A stretch of 64,000 bases of DNA from Lentzea albidocapillata (lineage in GTDB: Bacteria; Actinomycetota; Actinomycetes; Mycobacteriales; Pseudonocardiaceae). Location: NCBI RefSeq assembly GCF_000719115.1, contig NZ_JOEA01000020.1, positions 266,025 through 330,024 on the forward strand. Reading direction: 5' to 3'. Position numbers and translations under genes: made by a program. Below are positions 16,193 through 25,085 of the stretch, one piece after another. Positions within the stretch are counted from its first letter, which is position 1. Each line of letters opens with the position of its first letter. The notes beneath the pieces were generated by a model that worked only from the letters and a program-made list of their open reading frames with translations, was not told the origin of the DNA and searched no databases.

Positions 16193-17206
16193 ATGCGGAC
16201 ACTCATCGGGGCTCTGGTGATCGCGCTGCTCACACCAGGCGTCGCCCAGGCACACAACCGGGACTTCGACCTCCAGGCACACCGCGGCGGCATCGGCCTG
16301 ACCGTCGAGAGCACGCTCAAGGCGTTCGGCAAGGCGCTCGAACTAGGTGTGACGACCCTGGAACTCGACCTGCAGATCACCAGGGACGGCCGCGAGGTCA
16401 TCACCCACGACCGCAGGACGAACCCGGCGAAGTGCCTCGACACCGCGCCCGCGTTCCCCGGCGATCCCGAGTTCCCCTACGCTGGCAAGTACGTGAAGGA
16501 CCTGACGTTCGCCCAGGTGCGGACGCTCGACTGCGGCAGCACGAGGTGGTCGCAGTACCCGGACCAGGAACTCTCGCCGGGCGCCCGTATGCCCACCCTG
16601 GCCGAGCTCTTCGACCTCGCACGCAGGCACCGCGCGTGGGGCATCCGCTTCAACATCGAGACCAAGGTCGAGGCAGCGGCTCCGCACGAGACCGCGCCAC
16701 GAGAGCAGTTCGTGCAACGCGCAGTCCGCGAGATCCGCCACTCGGGCTTCATGCGGAACATCACCGTCCAGTCCTTCGACTGGGGCACCCTGATGCGGTT
16801 GCGCGAGGTCGAGCCGCGCATTCCGCTGGTGGCGCTGACGCAGCCGGAGATGCTGCGGCCGGGCTCGCCGTGGACGGGCGGCCTTGAACTCGCCGACTTC
16901 GGTGGCAGCGTGGCTCGGGCAGTGAAGTCCTTCGGTGCCAAGGCTTTGTCGCCCGTGCACGGCAACCCGCAGAACGGCAAGGTCGGCGACCCCGGCTACG
17001 TGCCGTTCACGACCCGCGAGCTCGTGCGGGACGCGCATCGCCACGGCCTCAAGGTGATCCCGTGGACGACCAACGACCCCGCCACCATGCACAAGCTGAT
17101 CGACGACGGCGTCGACGGCATCATCACCGACTACCCGGACAGGCTGCGCGAGGTCATGCAGGAGCGCGGGTTCAAGCTCCCGCGCAAGTATCACCGGTTC
17201 GGCTGA
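16193..17206 (+). CDS. Secreted glycerophosphodiester phosphodiesterase
   Basis: A 337-residue GDPD-family enzyme that hydrolyses glycerophosphodiesters to glycerol 3-phosphate and an alcohol. A signal peptide covers residues 1-20 (LIGALVIALLTPGVAQA). Catalytic features are visible: LQAHRGGIG near the mature N-terminus, ELDLQITRDGREVITHD and FNIETKV, with VQSFDWGTL and WTTNDPATM later in the barrel. ATG 16193 follows TTGGAGGA. The length and C-terminal DGIITDYPDRL are typical. A second, cytoplasmic member lies at 21417, so one may act outside and the other inside the cell. Confidence 0.92.
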   Translation: MRTLIGALVIALLTPGVAQAHNRDFDLQAHRGGIGLTVESTLKAFGKALELGVTTLELDLQITRDGREVITHDRRTNPAKCLDTAPAFPGDPEFPYAGKYVKDLTFAQVRTLDCGSTRWSQYPDQELSPGARMPTLAELFDLARRHRAWGIRFNIETKVEAAAPHETAPREQFVQRAVREIRHSGFMRNITVQSFDWGTLMRLREVEPRIPLVALTQPEMLRPGSPWTGGLELADFGGSVARAVKSFGAKALSPVHGNPQNGKVGDPGYVPFTTRELVRDAHRHGLKVIPWTTNDPATMHKLIDDGVDGIITDYPDRLREVMQERGFKLPRKYHRFG

Positions 17207-17246
17207 TTGCTGTAACTCCCGGTCGTTCCGGTCCGAAGTTCCTGAC

Positions 17247-20156
17247 ATGGCGCAGGACATGGGACACGCGAACGATCTGCTGAAGGCGATCCAGGAGTTC
17301 GCTGAGCGCTACCTGCCAGCCTGGCTGGTCACCCCGCTCATCGCCGTTGGGCTGTTGCTGCTTCTGTTCAAGTACTTCGGTGCGGGCCAGGCCATCGGGC
17401 GCGGCTGGCGCTGGCTGACCACTCGCACGGACAAGCGGCGAGCTTCGCGGCGAGCGCGGTTCGCTGACCACGTCGAAAGTCAGATGCGGAGACTCGGAGA
17501 GAAGGAGGAATGGCGCGACACCAGGTACGCCGAACTGGAGGCGGAACTGGAGATCACCGGTCGACGTCGGCGATTCCGCCGCACCTCGCTGAACTCGTTG
17601 CGTCGCGTGCCGTCGTTGTCGAAGGCGCTGGAGGAGTGCGAAGACCGCATCGTGCTGCTCGAAGGCGAGCCTGGTGCGGGCAAGAGCGTGGCGATGCGGC
17701 ATCTCGCGCAACGCATGGCAACCAGGGCGATGCGCAGGCCCAGCGAGACCTCAGTCATTCCGGTCTACGTGAACCTGAAGACTTTCCGGTGCGACACCAG
17801 ACCGAATTCGGCAGACGTTCGAGCCTTCGTGATGTCCTCAGCCAACGCCGTGCGCGACCGCGATGTCGAACGCTTCCTGGACGACGAGTTCGATCGTGGG
17901 CTGAGCGAGGGGACGTGGCTCTTCCTCTTCGACTCGTTCGACGAGATCCCGGACATCCTCAGCGCCACCGAGGCGAACGACGTGATCGTGGACTACGCGG
18001 ATGCCGTGCACGCCTTCCTGCACGGAATGAACAAGTGCCGCGGCATCGTGGCGAGCCGTGAGTTCCGCGGTCCCGGCCGCGCGGAATGGCCGACGTTCCG
18101 GGTCGTTCCGTTGTCGGAGAAGCGGAAGAAGCTGCTGGTCGAGAAGTCCGAGTTGCCTCCGGACACCGAGGATCTGCTGCTCGGCGAGCTGCCCACGGCG
18201 GAAAGCGGCGTGCAGCAGATGTCCGGAAATCCGCTGTTCCTCGGCCTGCTATGCGAGCACATGCGGGAGGGTAGCGGTTTCCCGACCAACGTCCACGCGG
18301 TGCTGGAGACCTACATCGACCACCGGCTCGATCGCGACGTCGAGCGTCTGCGCGGTCACTTCGGCGTCACCGGTGCAGATGTGCGCGCCGTGGCGGAGGA
18401 GTTCGCCTTCCTGATCGCGGACCAGCAGTCGCTGGGGCTGGAGGTGCCGAAAACGCAGGCGGCGACCATGCTCGCCGCCGCGACGGGCCGGCCTGCGGAC
18501 GAACTCGCCCGCGCTCTGGATGCGTTGGTATACACGAAGATCGCGCGGATCGGCGACGACGACAGCGTGACCTTCTCCCATCGGCGGTTGCAGGAGTACT
18601 TCGCCACCTGCGTGGTGATCCGCGAGCCGGACCGGGTGCCCGTGCTCACCCTGCTCACCAGCGGGCAGTGGCGAGAGACCGCCGTGACGATCCTCCAGAC
18701 GCAGCAACCACAACAGGCGGAACGGTTGCTGACAGCGGCGCTTTCCCTGCTGCCCGGCGACATCCCGGATACCACTGAGCTCGGCTTCGCGTGGCCATCT
18801 GGGCTGCTGTACTTGCTCAACATCCTCGCGGAAGGCAGCTCACCCGCGTTGCTGAAGACGCACCCGGAGGTTCCGTCGCGCGTGGGCGCGCTGCTGGCCG
18901 AAGCGTGGGAGAACGGGCGGCACTTCGACCGGAAGTGGGTGCTGGAGGTCTGTTCCGTCGCCACGGAGGAGGAGTGCCAGGAGTTGCTCGACGCTGGATT
19001 CGCGAGCCAGAGCGAGTGGTTGCGTCAGGAGTCGTTCGCGCAGTTGCGGCGAGTGCCGCAGTTGGCGGAGCCACTGCACTTCCAGGTTCGCCGGATGTTG
19101 CTGGACCTGAGTGTCGGTGGACGGCTGCGTCGCGACCGGTTGTCGGTGCGGGCACAGCTGAAGCGCACCCCTGACCCTGCCGTCTTCGAACGCGCTATGC
19201 GGTTGTTGCTGGCAGGACCGCTGCTGTACGCGGCCCTGGTGGTGCCCGCTATCTGGACTCTGATCTGGCTCACCGAAGCCAGGTGGGTGGTGGGCGTTCT
19301 CTTTACGGTTCTCGCGGTTGTCTACTTCTTCGTGGTCAGATTTCTCTACGCCCATTCCTCCACCAGTGGTGCCCGCATGCGGGCAATTGTTCCATGGCTG
19401 GAACCCGACGAGGCCAGTTCGGTTTTCGCGACGGCCGTTCTGTTGGCGTCTGTAGTGCCGTTCGGCATGTTCCTTGGTAGCTGGTTTTCTGGTTTAGGTT
19501 CGTTCTTGGGTGGATGCGTCGTTGCCCTTCTCGTCTTTCTTGGTCCCGCTGCCCTGCTTTCCTCGGCGCGGGGACGTGGTGGGCCTCCGCGAGTGCCGTC
19601 GTTCGAGGTGCCGAGCTTGGGATTCTCCGACATTTTCGTCGGCAGCGGGATCAAGTTGCGTCGGTGGAAACATGCGATAATAACTGGGTTGCCTCTGGTT
19701 TTTGTGGTGGCCTTTGTTCTGGGTGATGTCTACTGGGCGCTGATGGCTGTTGGAATCGCGTTGGCGGTCGTTGTTTTGCTTGTGATAATAGTGGCCGCCA
19801 TCCTGATGACAGCTAGAGCGGGGGACCAGTTGCAGTTGCTGGTTGACCTTCCGAGAATGGTTCGCACGGAGCGGCCTTCACTGGCACAGTTGCGGGCAGG
19901 CTTGGCCAAGGCGTACGACGCGAACGTTGCTTGCGCGCTCTTCGTTGCGATGCACCAAAAGGACGAGGCCTGGCCCGTCGACGTGGTTGCTTGTCTGCAC
20001 CGGGTGGCCGCCGCGATGGAAAAGCGCGACTTCTCCTCGCCTGACCTGCCTGACCACGCCGATCGCCGGGCTTGGGTGCATAGTCCAGACGTGCTCGACC
20101 AGCTCAGCATCTTCCTTGTAGGTCAGCGCGCGAAGGCACTGCTTACCCCGCGCTGA
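17247..20156 (+). CDS. Membrane-anchored NACHT NTPase (STAND-type)
   Basis: A 969-residue STAND NTPase, a class that acts as a molecular switch; several bacterial NACHT proteins are antiphage sensors. An N-terminal helix (about residues 25-43) is followed by a basic linker. The NACHT domain shows Walker A GEPGAGKS (140-147), Walker B LFLFDSFDEIPD (225-236), a GIVASREF sensor (268-275) and GNPLFL (328-333). A helical middle region follows. Residues about 650-860 form a cluster of five or six transmembrane helices, then a cytoplasmic tail of about 110 residues. No known effector domain or LRR/TPR is visible. The membrane half is lower in GC and carries a TTA codon (19494-19496) and ATA ATA pairs, unlike its neighbours. 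The gene appears alone and ends 14 bases inside the convergent P450 gene. Confidence 0.88.
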   Translation: MAQDMGHANDLLKAIQEFAERYLPAWLVTPLIAVGLLLLLFKYFGAGQAIGRGWRWLTTRTDKRRASRRARFADHVESQMRRLGEKEEWRDTRYAELEAELEITGRRRRFRRTSLNSLRRVPSLSKALEECEDRIVLLEGEPGAGKSVAMRHLAQRMATRAMRRPSETSVIPVYVNLKTFRCDTRPNSADVRAFVMSSANAVRDRDVERFLDDEFDRGLSEGTWLFLFDSFDEIPDILSATEANDVIVDYADAVHAFLHGMNKCRGIVASREFRGPGRAEWPTFRVVPLSEKRKKLLVEKSELPPDTEDLLLGELPTAESGVQQMSGNPLFLGLLCEHMREGSGFPTNVHAVLETYIDHRLDRDVERLRGHFGVTGADVRAVAEEFAFLIADQQSLGLEVPKTQAATMLAAATGRPADELARALDALVYTKIARIGDDDSVTFSHRRLQEYFATCVVIREPDRVPVLTLLTSGQWRETAVTILQTQQPQQAERLLTAALSLLPGDIPDTTELGFAWPSGLLYLLNILAEGSSPALLKTHPEVPSRVGALLAEAWENGRHFDRKWVLEVCSVATEEECQELLDAGFASQSEWLRQESFAQLRRVPQLAEPLHFQVRRMLLDLSVGGRLRRDRLSVRAQLKRTPDPAVFERAMRLLLAGPLLYAALVVPAIWTLIWLTEARWVVGVLFTVLAVVYFFVVRFLYAHSSTSGARMRAIVPWLEPDEASSVFATAVLLASVVPFGMFLGSWFSGLGSFLGGCVVALLVFLGPAALLSSARGRGGPPRVPSFEVPSLGFSDIFVGSGIKLRRWKHAIITGLPLVFVVAFVLGDVYWALMAVGIALAVVVLLVIIVAAILMTARAGDQLQLLVDLPRMVRTERPSLAQLRAGLAKAYDANVACALFVAMHQKDEAWPVDVVACLHRVAAAMEKRDFSSPDLPDHADRRAWVHSPDVLDQLSIFLVGQRAKALLTPR

Positions 20157-21327
20157 GCGGCAGCGAGTGCAGGCCGCGGATCACGAACTCCGCGCGCCGG
20201 TTGGGCTCCTCGGCCAGCACCGCGCCGGGCAGCTTGCGGTGCAACGAGGACAGCGCCGCCTCCACCTCGATGCGGGCGAGCGGCGCGCCCAGGCAGTAGT
20301 GGATGCCCATGCCGAAGCCGAGGTGCTGGTTCTTCTCGCGGCCGATGTCGAGGACGTCCGGGTTCTCGAAGACCAGCGGGTCGCGGGCGGCGGCGCCGAG
20401 CAGCGCGGCGATCTTCTCGCCGGGTTCGACGACGTGGCCGGCGATCTCCACGCGTTCGGTGGCGGTGCGTTCGAAGAGCTGCAGCGGCGAGTCGTAGCGG
20501 ATGAGTTCCTCTACGGCCGTGGGCATCAACTCGGGGGAGAGGCGTTCCCACTGCGAACGGTGCCGCATCAGGGCGTAGACGCCGTTGCCGATGACGTTGA
20601 CCGTGGCTTCGTGGCCCGCCATCAGCAGGAGCACTGCGGTGGCGACGAGTTCGTCCTCGGTCAGTCTCGCGCCGTCGGTGTCGGTGACGGCGACCAGGTC
20701 GGACACGAGGTCGTTGCCGGGGGAGACGCGGCGCAACGCGATCAGTTCGCGCAGGTAGGCGACGAACTCGGTGGACGCGCGTTCGGCCAAGGCCTGCTGC
20801 TCCGCGGGCAGGCCGTACTCGTACATCTTCACGATGGCGTTCGACCACGGCTGGAGTAGGTAGCGGTCCTGCTGGGGCACGCCGAGCAGTTCGGCGATCA
20901 CCTCGACCGGCAGCGGCGCGGCGACGTGGGCGAGCAGGTCGCCCTGGCCCTGGTCCTTGATCTTGGCGACGAGTTCGTCGACGAGCTTGTCGGCCAGGTC
21001 GGCGACCCACGGGCGCAGGCGCTCCACGTGGCCGCGGCCGAACGCGGCGGCGACCAGGCGGCGCAGGCGGGTGTGCGCGGGCGGCTCGTTCTCCAGCATC
21101 GAGTTGCGGTGCAGCAGGTTGAAGGCCATGAACTGCTCGACCGGCTTCACGTCCGACCAGATCCGGCCGACCGAGCGGTGCCGCAGGACCGCCGAACAGG
21201 CGGCGTGCGAGACGGCGACGGCGATGCCCATCTGCTCGTGGTGATGCACCTCACCGGCTTCGCGCAGGGCTGCGAAGGCCGGGTAGGGGTCGGCGATGAA
21301 CGCGGGATCACGCTGGTCGAACGTCAC
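20143..21327 (-). CDS. Cytochrome P450 monooxygenase
   Basis: A 394-residue bacterial class I P450. The I-helix is LLMAGHEATVN (A-G-x-x-x-T; the acid/alcohol pair is present as E-A-T), the K-helix ExxR is EELIR, and the heme-binding loop is FGMGIHYCLGAPLAR with Cys near residue 345. I set the start at GTG 21327, giving a normal N-terminus (TFDQRDPAFIADPYPAF); the frame extends to 21387 but that would cover the shared promoter with the glycerophosphodiesterase. No ferredoxin gene is adjacent, so redox partners are supplied elsewhere. Substrate cannot be inferred; the sequence is nearest the CYP107-like group by general look. Confidence 0.93.
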   Translation of the reverse strand: MTFDQRDPAFIADPYPAFAALREAGEVHHHEQMGIAVAVSHAACSAVLRHRSVGRIWSDVKPVEQFMAFNLLHRNSMLENEPPAHTRLRRLVAAAFGRGHVERLRPWVADLADKLVDELVAKIKDQGQGDLLAHVAAPLPVEVIAELLGVPQQDRYLLQPWSNAIVKMYEYGLPAEQQALAERASTEFVAYLRELIALRRVSPGNDLVSDLVAVTDTDGARLTEDELVATAVLLLMAGHEATVNVIGNGVYALMRHRSQWERLSPELMPTAVEELIRYDSPLQLFERTATERVEIAGHVVEPGEKIAALLGAAARDPLVFENPDVLDIGREKNQHLGFGMGIHYCLGAPLARIEVEAALSSLHRKLPGAVLAEEPNRRAEFVIRGLHSLPLSAG

Positions 21328-21416
21328 AAGGCGGGACGGTAGGTCGCGATCCGCGTTTCGTCCACGCCGATTTGATTGATGACTCAAATTGTTGCCAAGG
21401 AACTATCGTTCGGGGT

Positions 21417-22157
21417 GTGCAGCAGCCTGCGATCGTCGCGCACCGCGGCGCGTCCACAGACCGTCCCGAGCACACCATCGGCGCCTACGAGCTCGCGCTC
21501 AAAGAGGGTGCAGACGGCCTTGAATGCGACATCCGGCTGTCGAAGGACGGCGAGCTCGTGTGTGTGCACGACCGCACGCTCGCCCGCACGTCGAACGGGC
21601 GTGGCACGGTCAGCGCGCTCACGCTCGAAGAGCTGAAGACGTTCGACTACGGCAGCTGGCACCGCCACGGCCAGCCGGCCGGGCTGCTGGTGCTCGACGA
21701 GCTGCTGGAGCTGGTCCAGGGCACGAACGTGCAGCTCTTCGTCGAGACCAAGCACCCGGTCCGGTACCGCAACGAGATCGAACGCAAGCTCGCCGAGGCG
21801 CTGAAGAGGCATGGCCTCACCAGCCAGATCGTCATGATGTCGTTCTCGCCGACGGCGGTGAAGGCGTTCCGCGACCAGGCGCCGGACATCCGCACGGTGC
21901 TGCTCCTCGACCGCCTGGGCCGGTACCGCAGCGGTGCGCTGCCGTCGTTCGCCGACTACACCGGGCCGGGCGTGCACCTGCTCCGCAACGATCCCGGTTA
22001 CGTCGATCGGGCGCGGCGCGCGGGCCACGAGACCTACGTGTGGACCGTGGACGGAGCCGAGGACGTCGCGCTGTGCCGTGACCTGGGGGTCCGCTACCTC
22101 GCGACCAATGCCCCGGCGAACACCCGCCGCCTGCTGACGGCTAATTTGGCCACCTAG
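21417..22157 (+). CDS. Glycerophosphodiester phosphodiesterase, cytoplasmic type
   Basis: A 246-residue UgpQ-like GDPD with no signal peptide. The N-terminus QQPAIVAHRGASTDRPEHTI contains the catalytic HRG and the ligand EHT; LECDIRLSKDGELVCVHD supplies the metal-binding ExD and H. TKHP and the terminal WTVDGAEDVALC complete the pattern. GTG 21417 places HRG near residue 9, as in homologues; the frame opens earlier, at 21372, but across a probable promoter. It is divergent from the P450 and probably releases glycerol 3-phosphate from deacylated phospholipids. Confidence 0.9.
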   Translation: MQQPAIVAHRGASTDRPEHTIGAYELALKEGADGLECDIRLSKDGELVCVHDRTLARTSNGRGTVSALTLEELKTFDYGSWHRHGQPAGLLVLDELLELVQGTNVQLFVETKHPVRYRNEIERKLAEALKRHGLTSQIVMMSFSPTAVKAFRDQAPDIRTVLLLDRLGRYRSGALPSFADYTGPGVHLLRNDPGYVDRARRAGHETYVWTVDGAEDVALCRDLGVRYLATNAPANTRRLLTANLAT

Positions 22158-22184
22158 ACAAGCCTGAGCACGAGGAGGGCCAAG

Positions 22185-23120
22185 GTGGCCAAGCGGACCG
22201 CGGTCAAGGACGCACCGAAGGACGGCATCAACCCGAAGCAGCCCTGCCCGTGCGGCTCCGGCAAGCGCTACAAGGCCTGCCACGGCGCGCCCGGCGGCGC
22301 GACGGACGTGATCGTGTCCCGGCCGTTCGAGGGCCTGGCCGCCGAGTGCGAGCTGATCGCCCTGCGCGAGTTCGTGCCGTCCGCGATCGTGAAGCTGCCG
22401 GTCAAGGACGGGCGCGAGGTCACGCTCGCCACCGTGCTGCCGATGGCCGCCGCCGGTCTGATCCGCGGCGACGACGTGCCGTTCGTGGGTCTGCAGGTGC
22501 AGACGCGGTCCGGCGACATCAGCCGCGACCTGGCGCGGGCGCTGCAGTGGGCACAGCAGGCGAAGACCGGTGACGTGCTGCCGGTCGTGGGCCCGGACGC
22601 CGGCGAGAACCCCGCCCGGCTGCAGGACCTGCTCGACACCGACGCCGACATCACCCCCGTGCTGCACACCGACTTCGTGTGGTGGATGCCCGAGGGCACC
22701 GAGCCGACCGGTGAGGTGGCGCTGTCCCTGGAGCGCGCGAACGCCGCGATCCTGCCGACCGAGCGCCTCGACGCGCCCGGCGTGAAGGCCGCCTACTGGG
22801 TCGACGCGGGCGACAAGGCGCACCTGCGCTGGGTCCGTCCGGAGCCCGAGGAGAAGTTGGTGCCCGCGATGGCCAGGCTGGCCGCCCGCGGTGAGCTCGA
22901 CCTCGGCGAGGGCTCGCGCTACGCCGGTTCGTTCCGCGCGCACGGCCTGCTCGTGCCGGTCTGGGACCTCGACCGCGAGATGCACGCCCGCGAGTGGGCC
23001 GACCCCGCCGAGGCACTGGGCAAGCGCCTGCTGGAGGCACTCGCCTCCGACGAGCCGCTGTCCGACGCCGAGCGCCGCGCCCGCGACGGCCTGCGCGGTC
23101 GTCAGATCACGCTTCGATGA
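22185..23120 (+). CDS. DUF5926 family protein with SEC-C zinc motif
   Basis: A 311-residue actinobacterial protein. The N-terminus has a SEC-C zinc-binding motif, PCPCGSGKRYKACHG (about residues 25-38), as found at the SecA C-terminus. The remainder matches DUF5926 as I remember it (RPFEGLAAECELIALREFVP). Function is unknown; SEC-C motifs often mediate binding to SecB or ribosomal partners. GTG 22185 is preceded by GAGGAGGG. It lies immediately upstream of a cluster of DnaA-box-like 9-mers. Confidence 0.85.
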   Translation: MAKRTAVKDAPKDGINPKQPCPCGSGKRYKACHGAPGGATDVIVSRPFEGLAAECELIALREFVPSAIVKLPVKDGREVTLATVLPMAAAGLIRGDDVPFVGLQVQTRSGDISRDLARALQWAQQAKTGDVLPVVGPDAGENPARLQDLLDTDADITPVLHTDFVWWMPEGTEPTGEVALSLERANAAILPTERLDAPGVKAAYWVDAGDKAHLRWVRPEPEEKLVPAMARLAARGELDLGEGSRYAGSFRAHGLLVPVWDLDREMHAREWADPAEALGKRLLEALASDEPLSDAERRARDGLRGRQITLR

Positions 23121-23122
23121 CC

Positions 23123-23158
23123 CTGTCCACAGGGTTGTCCACAAGGAGCTGTGGATAA
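23123..23158. promoter_or_regulatory. Cluster of three DnaA-box-like 9-mers
   Basis: Three sites lie within 36 bases: CTGTCCACA (23123-23131), TTGTCCACA (23135-23143, identical to the Streptomyces DnaA-box consensus) and TGTGGATAA (23150-23158, the exact reverse of the E. coli consensus TTATCCACA). They occupy the gap between DUF5926 and DUF952, directly ahead of the DUF952 start codon. Possible roles are DnaA-controlled transcription or DnaA titration; no oriC genes (dnaA, dnaN) are nearby. Confidence 0.65.
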
Positions 23159-23494
23159 GTGCTGCTGCACATCATCTCGACGGCCGACTGGGCAGCCGCC
23201 CGGTCGGCCGGCTCGATCGCGCCCGCCGGCGAGGACTTCGTGCACTGCTCCGATCGGGGAGTCGTGCACGTGACGGCCGGCAGGTTCTTCCACGGGCAGA
23301 GCGGGCTGTTGCTGCTCGTCATCGACCCGAAGCTGCTCGACGTGCCGGTGCGGTGGGAGGCCGTGGCGGACTCGCCGTTGTGGTTCCCGCACGTGTACGG
23401 CCGGATCCCGGTCGCGGCGGTGGCCGAGGTGCACGAGTTCCCCTGCGAACGGGACGGTTCGTTCGTTCTCCCGGAAGCCGTTGCCGTTCTGTGA
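23159..23494 (+). CDS. DUF952 family protein
   Basis: A 111-residue DUF952 protein. The family core is visible: LLHIISTADWAAA at the start, DFVHCSDR with the conserved His-Cys-Ser, and FPHVYGRIPVAAV near the end. DUF952 resembles an ADP-ribosyltransferase-type fold by family annotation, but no activity is established. Start GTG 23159 follows AAGGAG by eight bases, and this ribosome site lies between two of the DnaA-box-like sites, so DnaA binding would directly affect this gene. Confidence 0.85.
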   Translation: MLLHIISTADWAAARSAGSIAPAGEDFVHCSDRGVVHVTAGRFFHGQSGLLLLVIDPKLLDVPVRWEAVADSPLWFPHVYGRIPVAAVAEVHEFPCERDGSFVLPEAVAVL

Positions 23495-23572
23495 TTTAGT
23501 TGGGCAACCGTTTGGCGCGCCCGGGCGTGGACCCCTCGAAGCCAGTCTGCTGCTTCGGGGAGGGGGCGTGCC

Positions 23573-24106
23573 GTGACGGCGGTGCTGCAGCTGGAGTCAG
23601 CCGCCGAACGCGGCGGAGGAAGAGCGGAAGCCGTGGGGGACTTCGCGGAGTTCGTGCGCGTGTCGATGCCCGGACTTCTGCGTTATGGGCATGCGCTCAC
23701 CGGAAACCCGCACGACTCGGCCGACCTGGTGCAGTCTGTGCTGGAGAAGGTCGGGTCCCGCTGGGCCGCCGTGCAGAGCAAGGGCGACGACCCGCTCGCT
23801 TACGTCCGCCGGGCGATGGCCAACACACACATCAGCATCTGGCGTCGGCGTCGGCGGGAAAACCTCGTGGCGGACATCCCCGACCGTGGCGCCGTGGCAC
23901 CCGAGCTGAGCAGGCTCGAAAACGAACCGCTCTGGCAGGCACTGCGCTCGTTGCCGCCACGGCAGCGAGCGGTGGTCGTGCTGCGCTACTACGAGAACCT
24001 CTCCGAGGCCGAGATCGCACACGCGCTCGGAATCTCGTGCGGCACGGTGAAGAGTCAGAGCAGCAAGGCGATGGCGAGTCTCCGGACACGCCTGGGAAAG
24101 GACTGA
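23573..24106 (+). CDS. SigE-family ECF RNA polymerase sigma factor
   Basis: A 177-residue ECF sigma factor. Region 2 shows RYGHALTGNPHDSADLVQSVLEKV; region 4 shows LPPRQRAVVVLRYYENLSEAEIA followed by LGISCGTVKSQSSKAM. GTG 23573 has GGGGAGGGGG just ahead. The gene is followed four bases later by a membrane protein like the pair at 13532-14820, so the two loci are related sigma/anti-sigma-type units. The immediate downstream lipoprotein genes share a domain with that membrane protein, suggesting one stress or envelope-sensing unit. Confidence 0.9.
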   Translation: MTAVLQLESAAERGGGRAEAVGDFAEFVRVSMPGLLRYGHALTGNPHDSADLVQSVLEKVGSRWAAVQSKGDDPLAYVRRAMANTHISIWRRRRRENLVADIPDRGAVAPELSRLENEPLWQALRSLPPRQRAVVVLRYYENLSEAEIAHALGISCGTVKSQSSKAMASLRTRLGKD

Positions 24107-24109
24107 CCG

Positions 24110-24913
24110 GTGGGCGATCTGGACGATGATCTGCGCAGGCTCTTCAGCGACGATCGGCTGGTCGTCCACGTGCCGCCGGACGTGACCGACTCGGTGGTCC
24201 GTGGAGCGCGGCGCCGACGCCGGCGACGCACTGCCGTCGCCAGCGTGTTCGGAGTGGTGGCCCTGGCCGGCGTGGGCCTCGGCCTGGCCGAGATCCGCCT
24301 GCGGAATCCCGGCGACTTGGCCGGTCCGCTGCTGCCGACCGCCTCGTCCGGCACCCCGACGTCCCCGCCTCCGATCTCGGTCAGCACGTTCACCTCGATC
24401 GCGACCGTCACCGTCGACCCGCCGCCGAACTCCAACGGCGGCAACCCCAGCCCCAACCTGGGAACCACGGGCAAGAAGACTACGAACCCGCCCCCGCCGG
24501 CCACGCCGGAGGCGCAGGCGGGCCGCTACGGATCGCTCGCGCTGGGAATGTCAGAGGCGAACGCCCTGAAGACCGGATCGCTGGTCGAGCCGAGCACTCC
24601 CGCTGACGAGGAGAACCGCTGCACGGCATACGCCACGCAGTCGGTGCCGGACTCCAACGCCGTGATCGTCTCACCGGTCAAGGGCATCGTGCGGATCACG
24701 CTCGCGGCCTACGCCAAGACGCCTAAGAACGTCGGCGCCGGTTCGACGGTCGACGCTGTGAAGACCGCGTACCCGAATGCCACGCAAAGTGGTTCCGCCG
24801 TGGTCGTGGCGATGGCCGCGACACCCAAATGGTCGTACATCTTCGAGAGCGACGGCGCAAAGGTGACGACGGTCCAGATGCGCCTTTCCGACAACGACTG
24901 TTCAACCGTCTGA
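24110..24913 (+). CDS. Membrane protein paired with ECF sigma, shares domain with following lipoproteins
   Basis: A 267-residue protein with an N-terminal cytoplasmic part (DLDDDLRRLFSDDR, then a seven-Arg run), one membrane helix (about residues 41-60, AVASVFGVVALAGVGLGLA), a Pro/Thr/Ser-rich linker and a C-terminal extracytoplasmic domain. That domain runs GSLALGMSEANAL ... GIVRITL ... VGAGSTVDAVKTAYPNA ... DNDC and parallels the lipoprotein at 25086 (GPLKLGMTLEEAR, GVVRITL, GVGSTFIEVKNAYPDA). It is probably the anti-sigma or sensor partner, which is inference. A terminator follows at 24928. Confidence 0.8.
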   Translation: MGDLDDDLRRLFSDDRLVVHVPPDVTDSVVRGARRRRRRRTAVASVFGVVALAGVGLGLAEIRLRNPGDLAGPLLPTASSGTPTSPPPISVSTFTSIATVTVDPPPNSNGGNPSPNLGTTGKKTTNPPPPATPEAQAGRYGSLALGMSEANALKTGSLVEPSTPADEENRCTAYATQSVPDSNAVIVSPVKGIVRITLAAYAKTPKNVGAGSTVDAVKTAYPNATQSGSAVVVAMAATPKWSYIFESDGAKVTTVQMRLSDNDCSTV

Positions 24914-24927
24914 CCGAGCCTTGCCGA

Positions 24928-24962
24928 AACCCCGCCGCTCTTTGGGAGTGCGGCGGTGTTTT
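24928..24962 (+). terminator. Rho-independent terminator
   Basis: Stem AACCCCGCCGC / GCGGCGGTGTT (24928-24938 and 24950-24960, one mismatch) with an 11-base loop and a following TTTT-rich tail. It ends the sigma/membrane-protein unit and precedes the lipoprotein promoter. Confidence 0.8.
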
Positions 24963-25085
24963 GGTATGCCTCTTTTTCGAGGCCTGAAGAAGTCGGTTCT
25001 TCGTGACTTTTCTGTGACAACGAACTTCGCAACCAATCCGCTGTGCCAGCGTCTTACGGGTGTCTGAAACAGGGGGGTACCTGAA

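Noticed and set aside
21328..21387. Twenty-residue N-terminal extension of the P450
   Set aside because: It overlaps the upstream promoter of the glycerophosphodiesterase; the shorter start gives the usual P450 length.
24986..25002. GAAGAA-GTCGG-TTCTTC inverted repeat ahead of the lipoprotein gene
   Set aside because: Six-base arms are too short to distinguish from chance; no second copy nearby.
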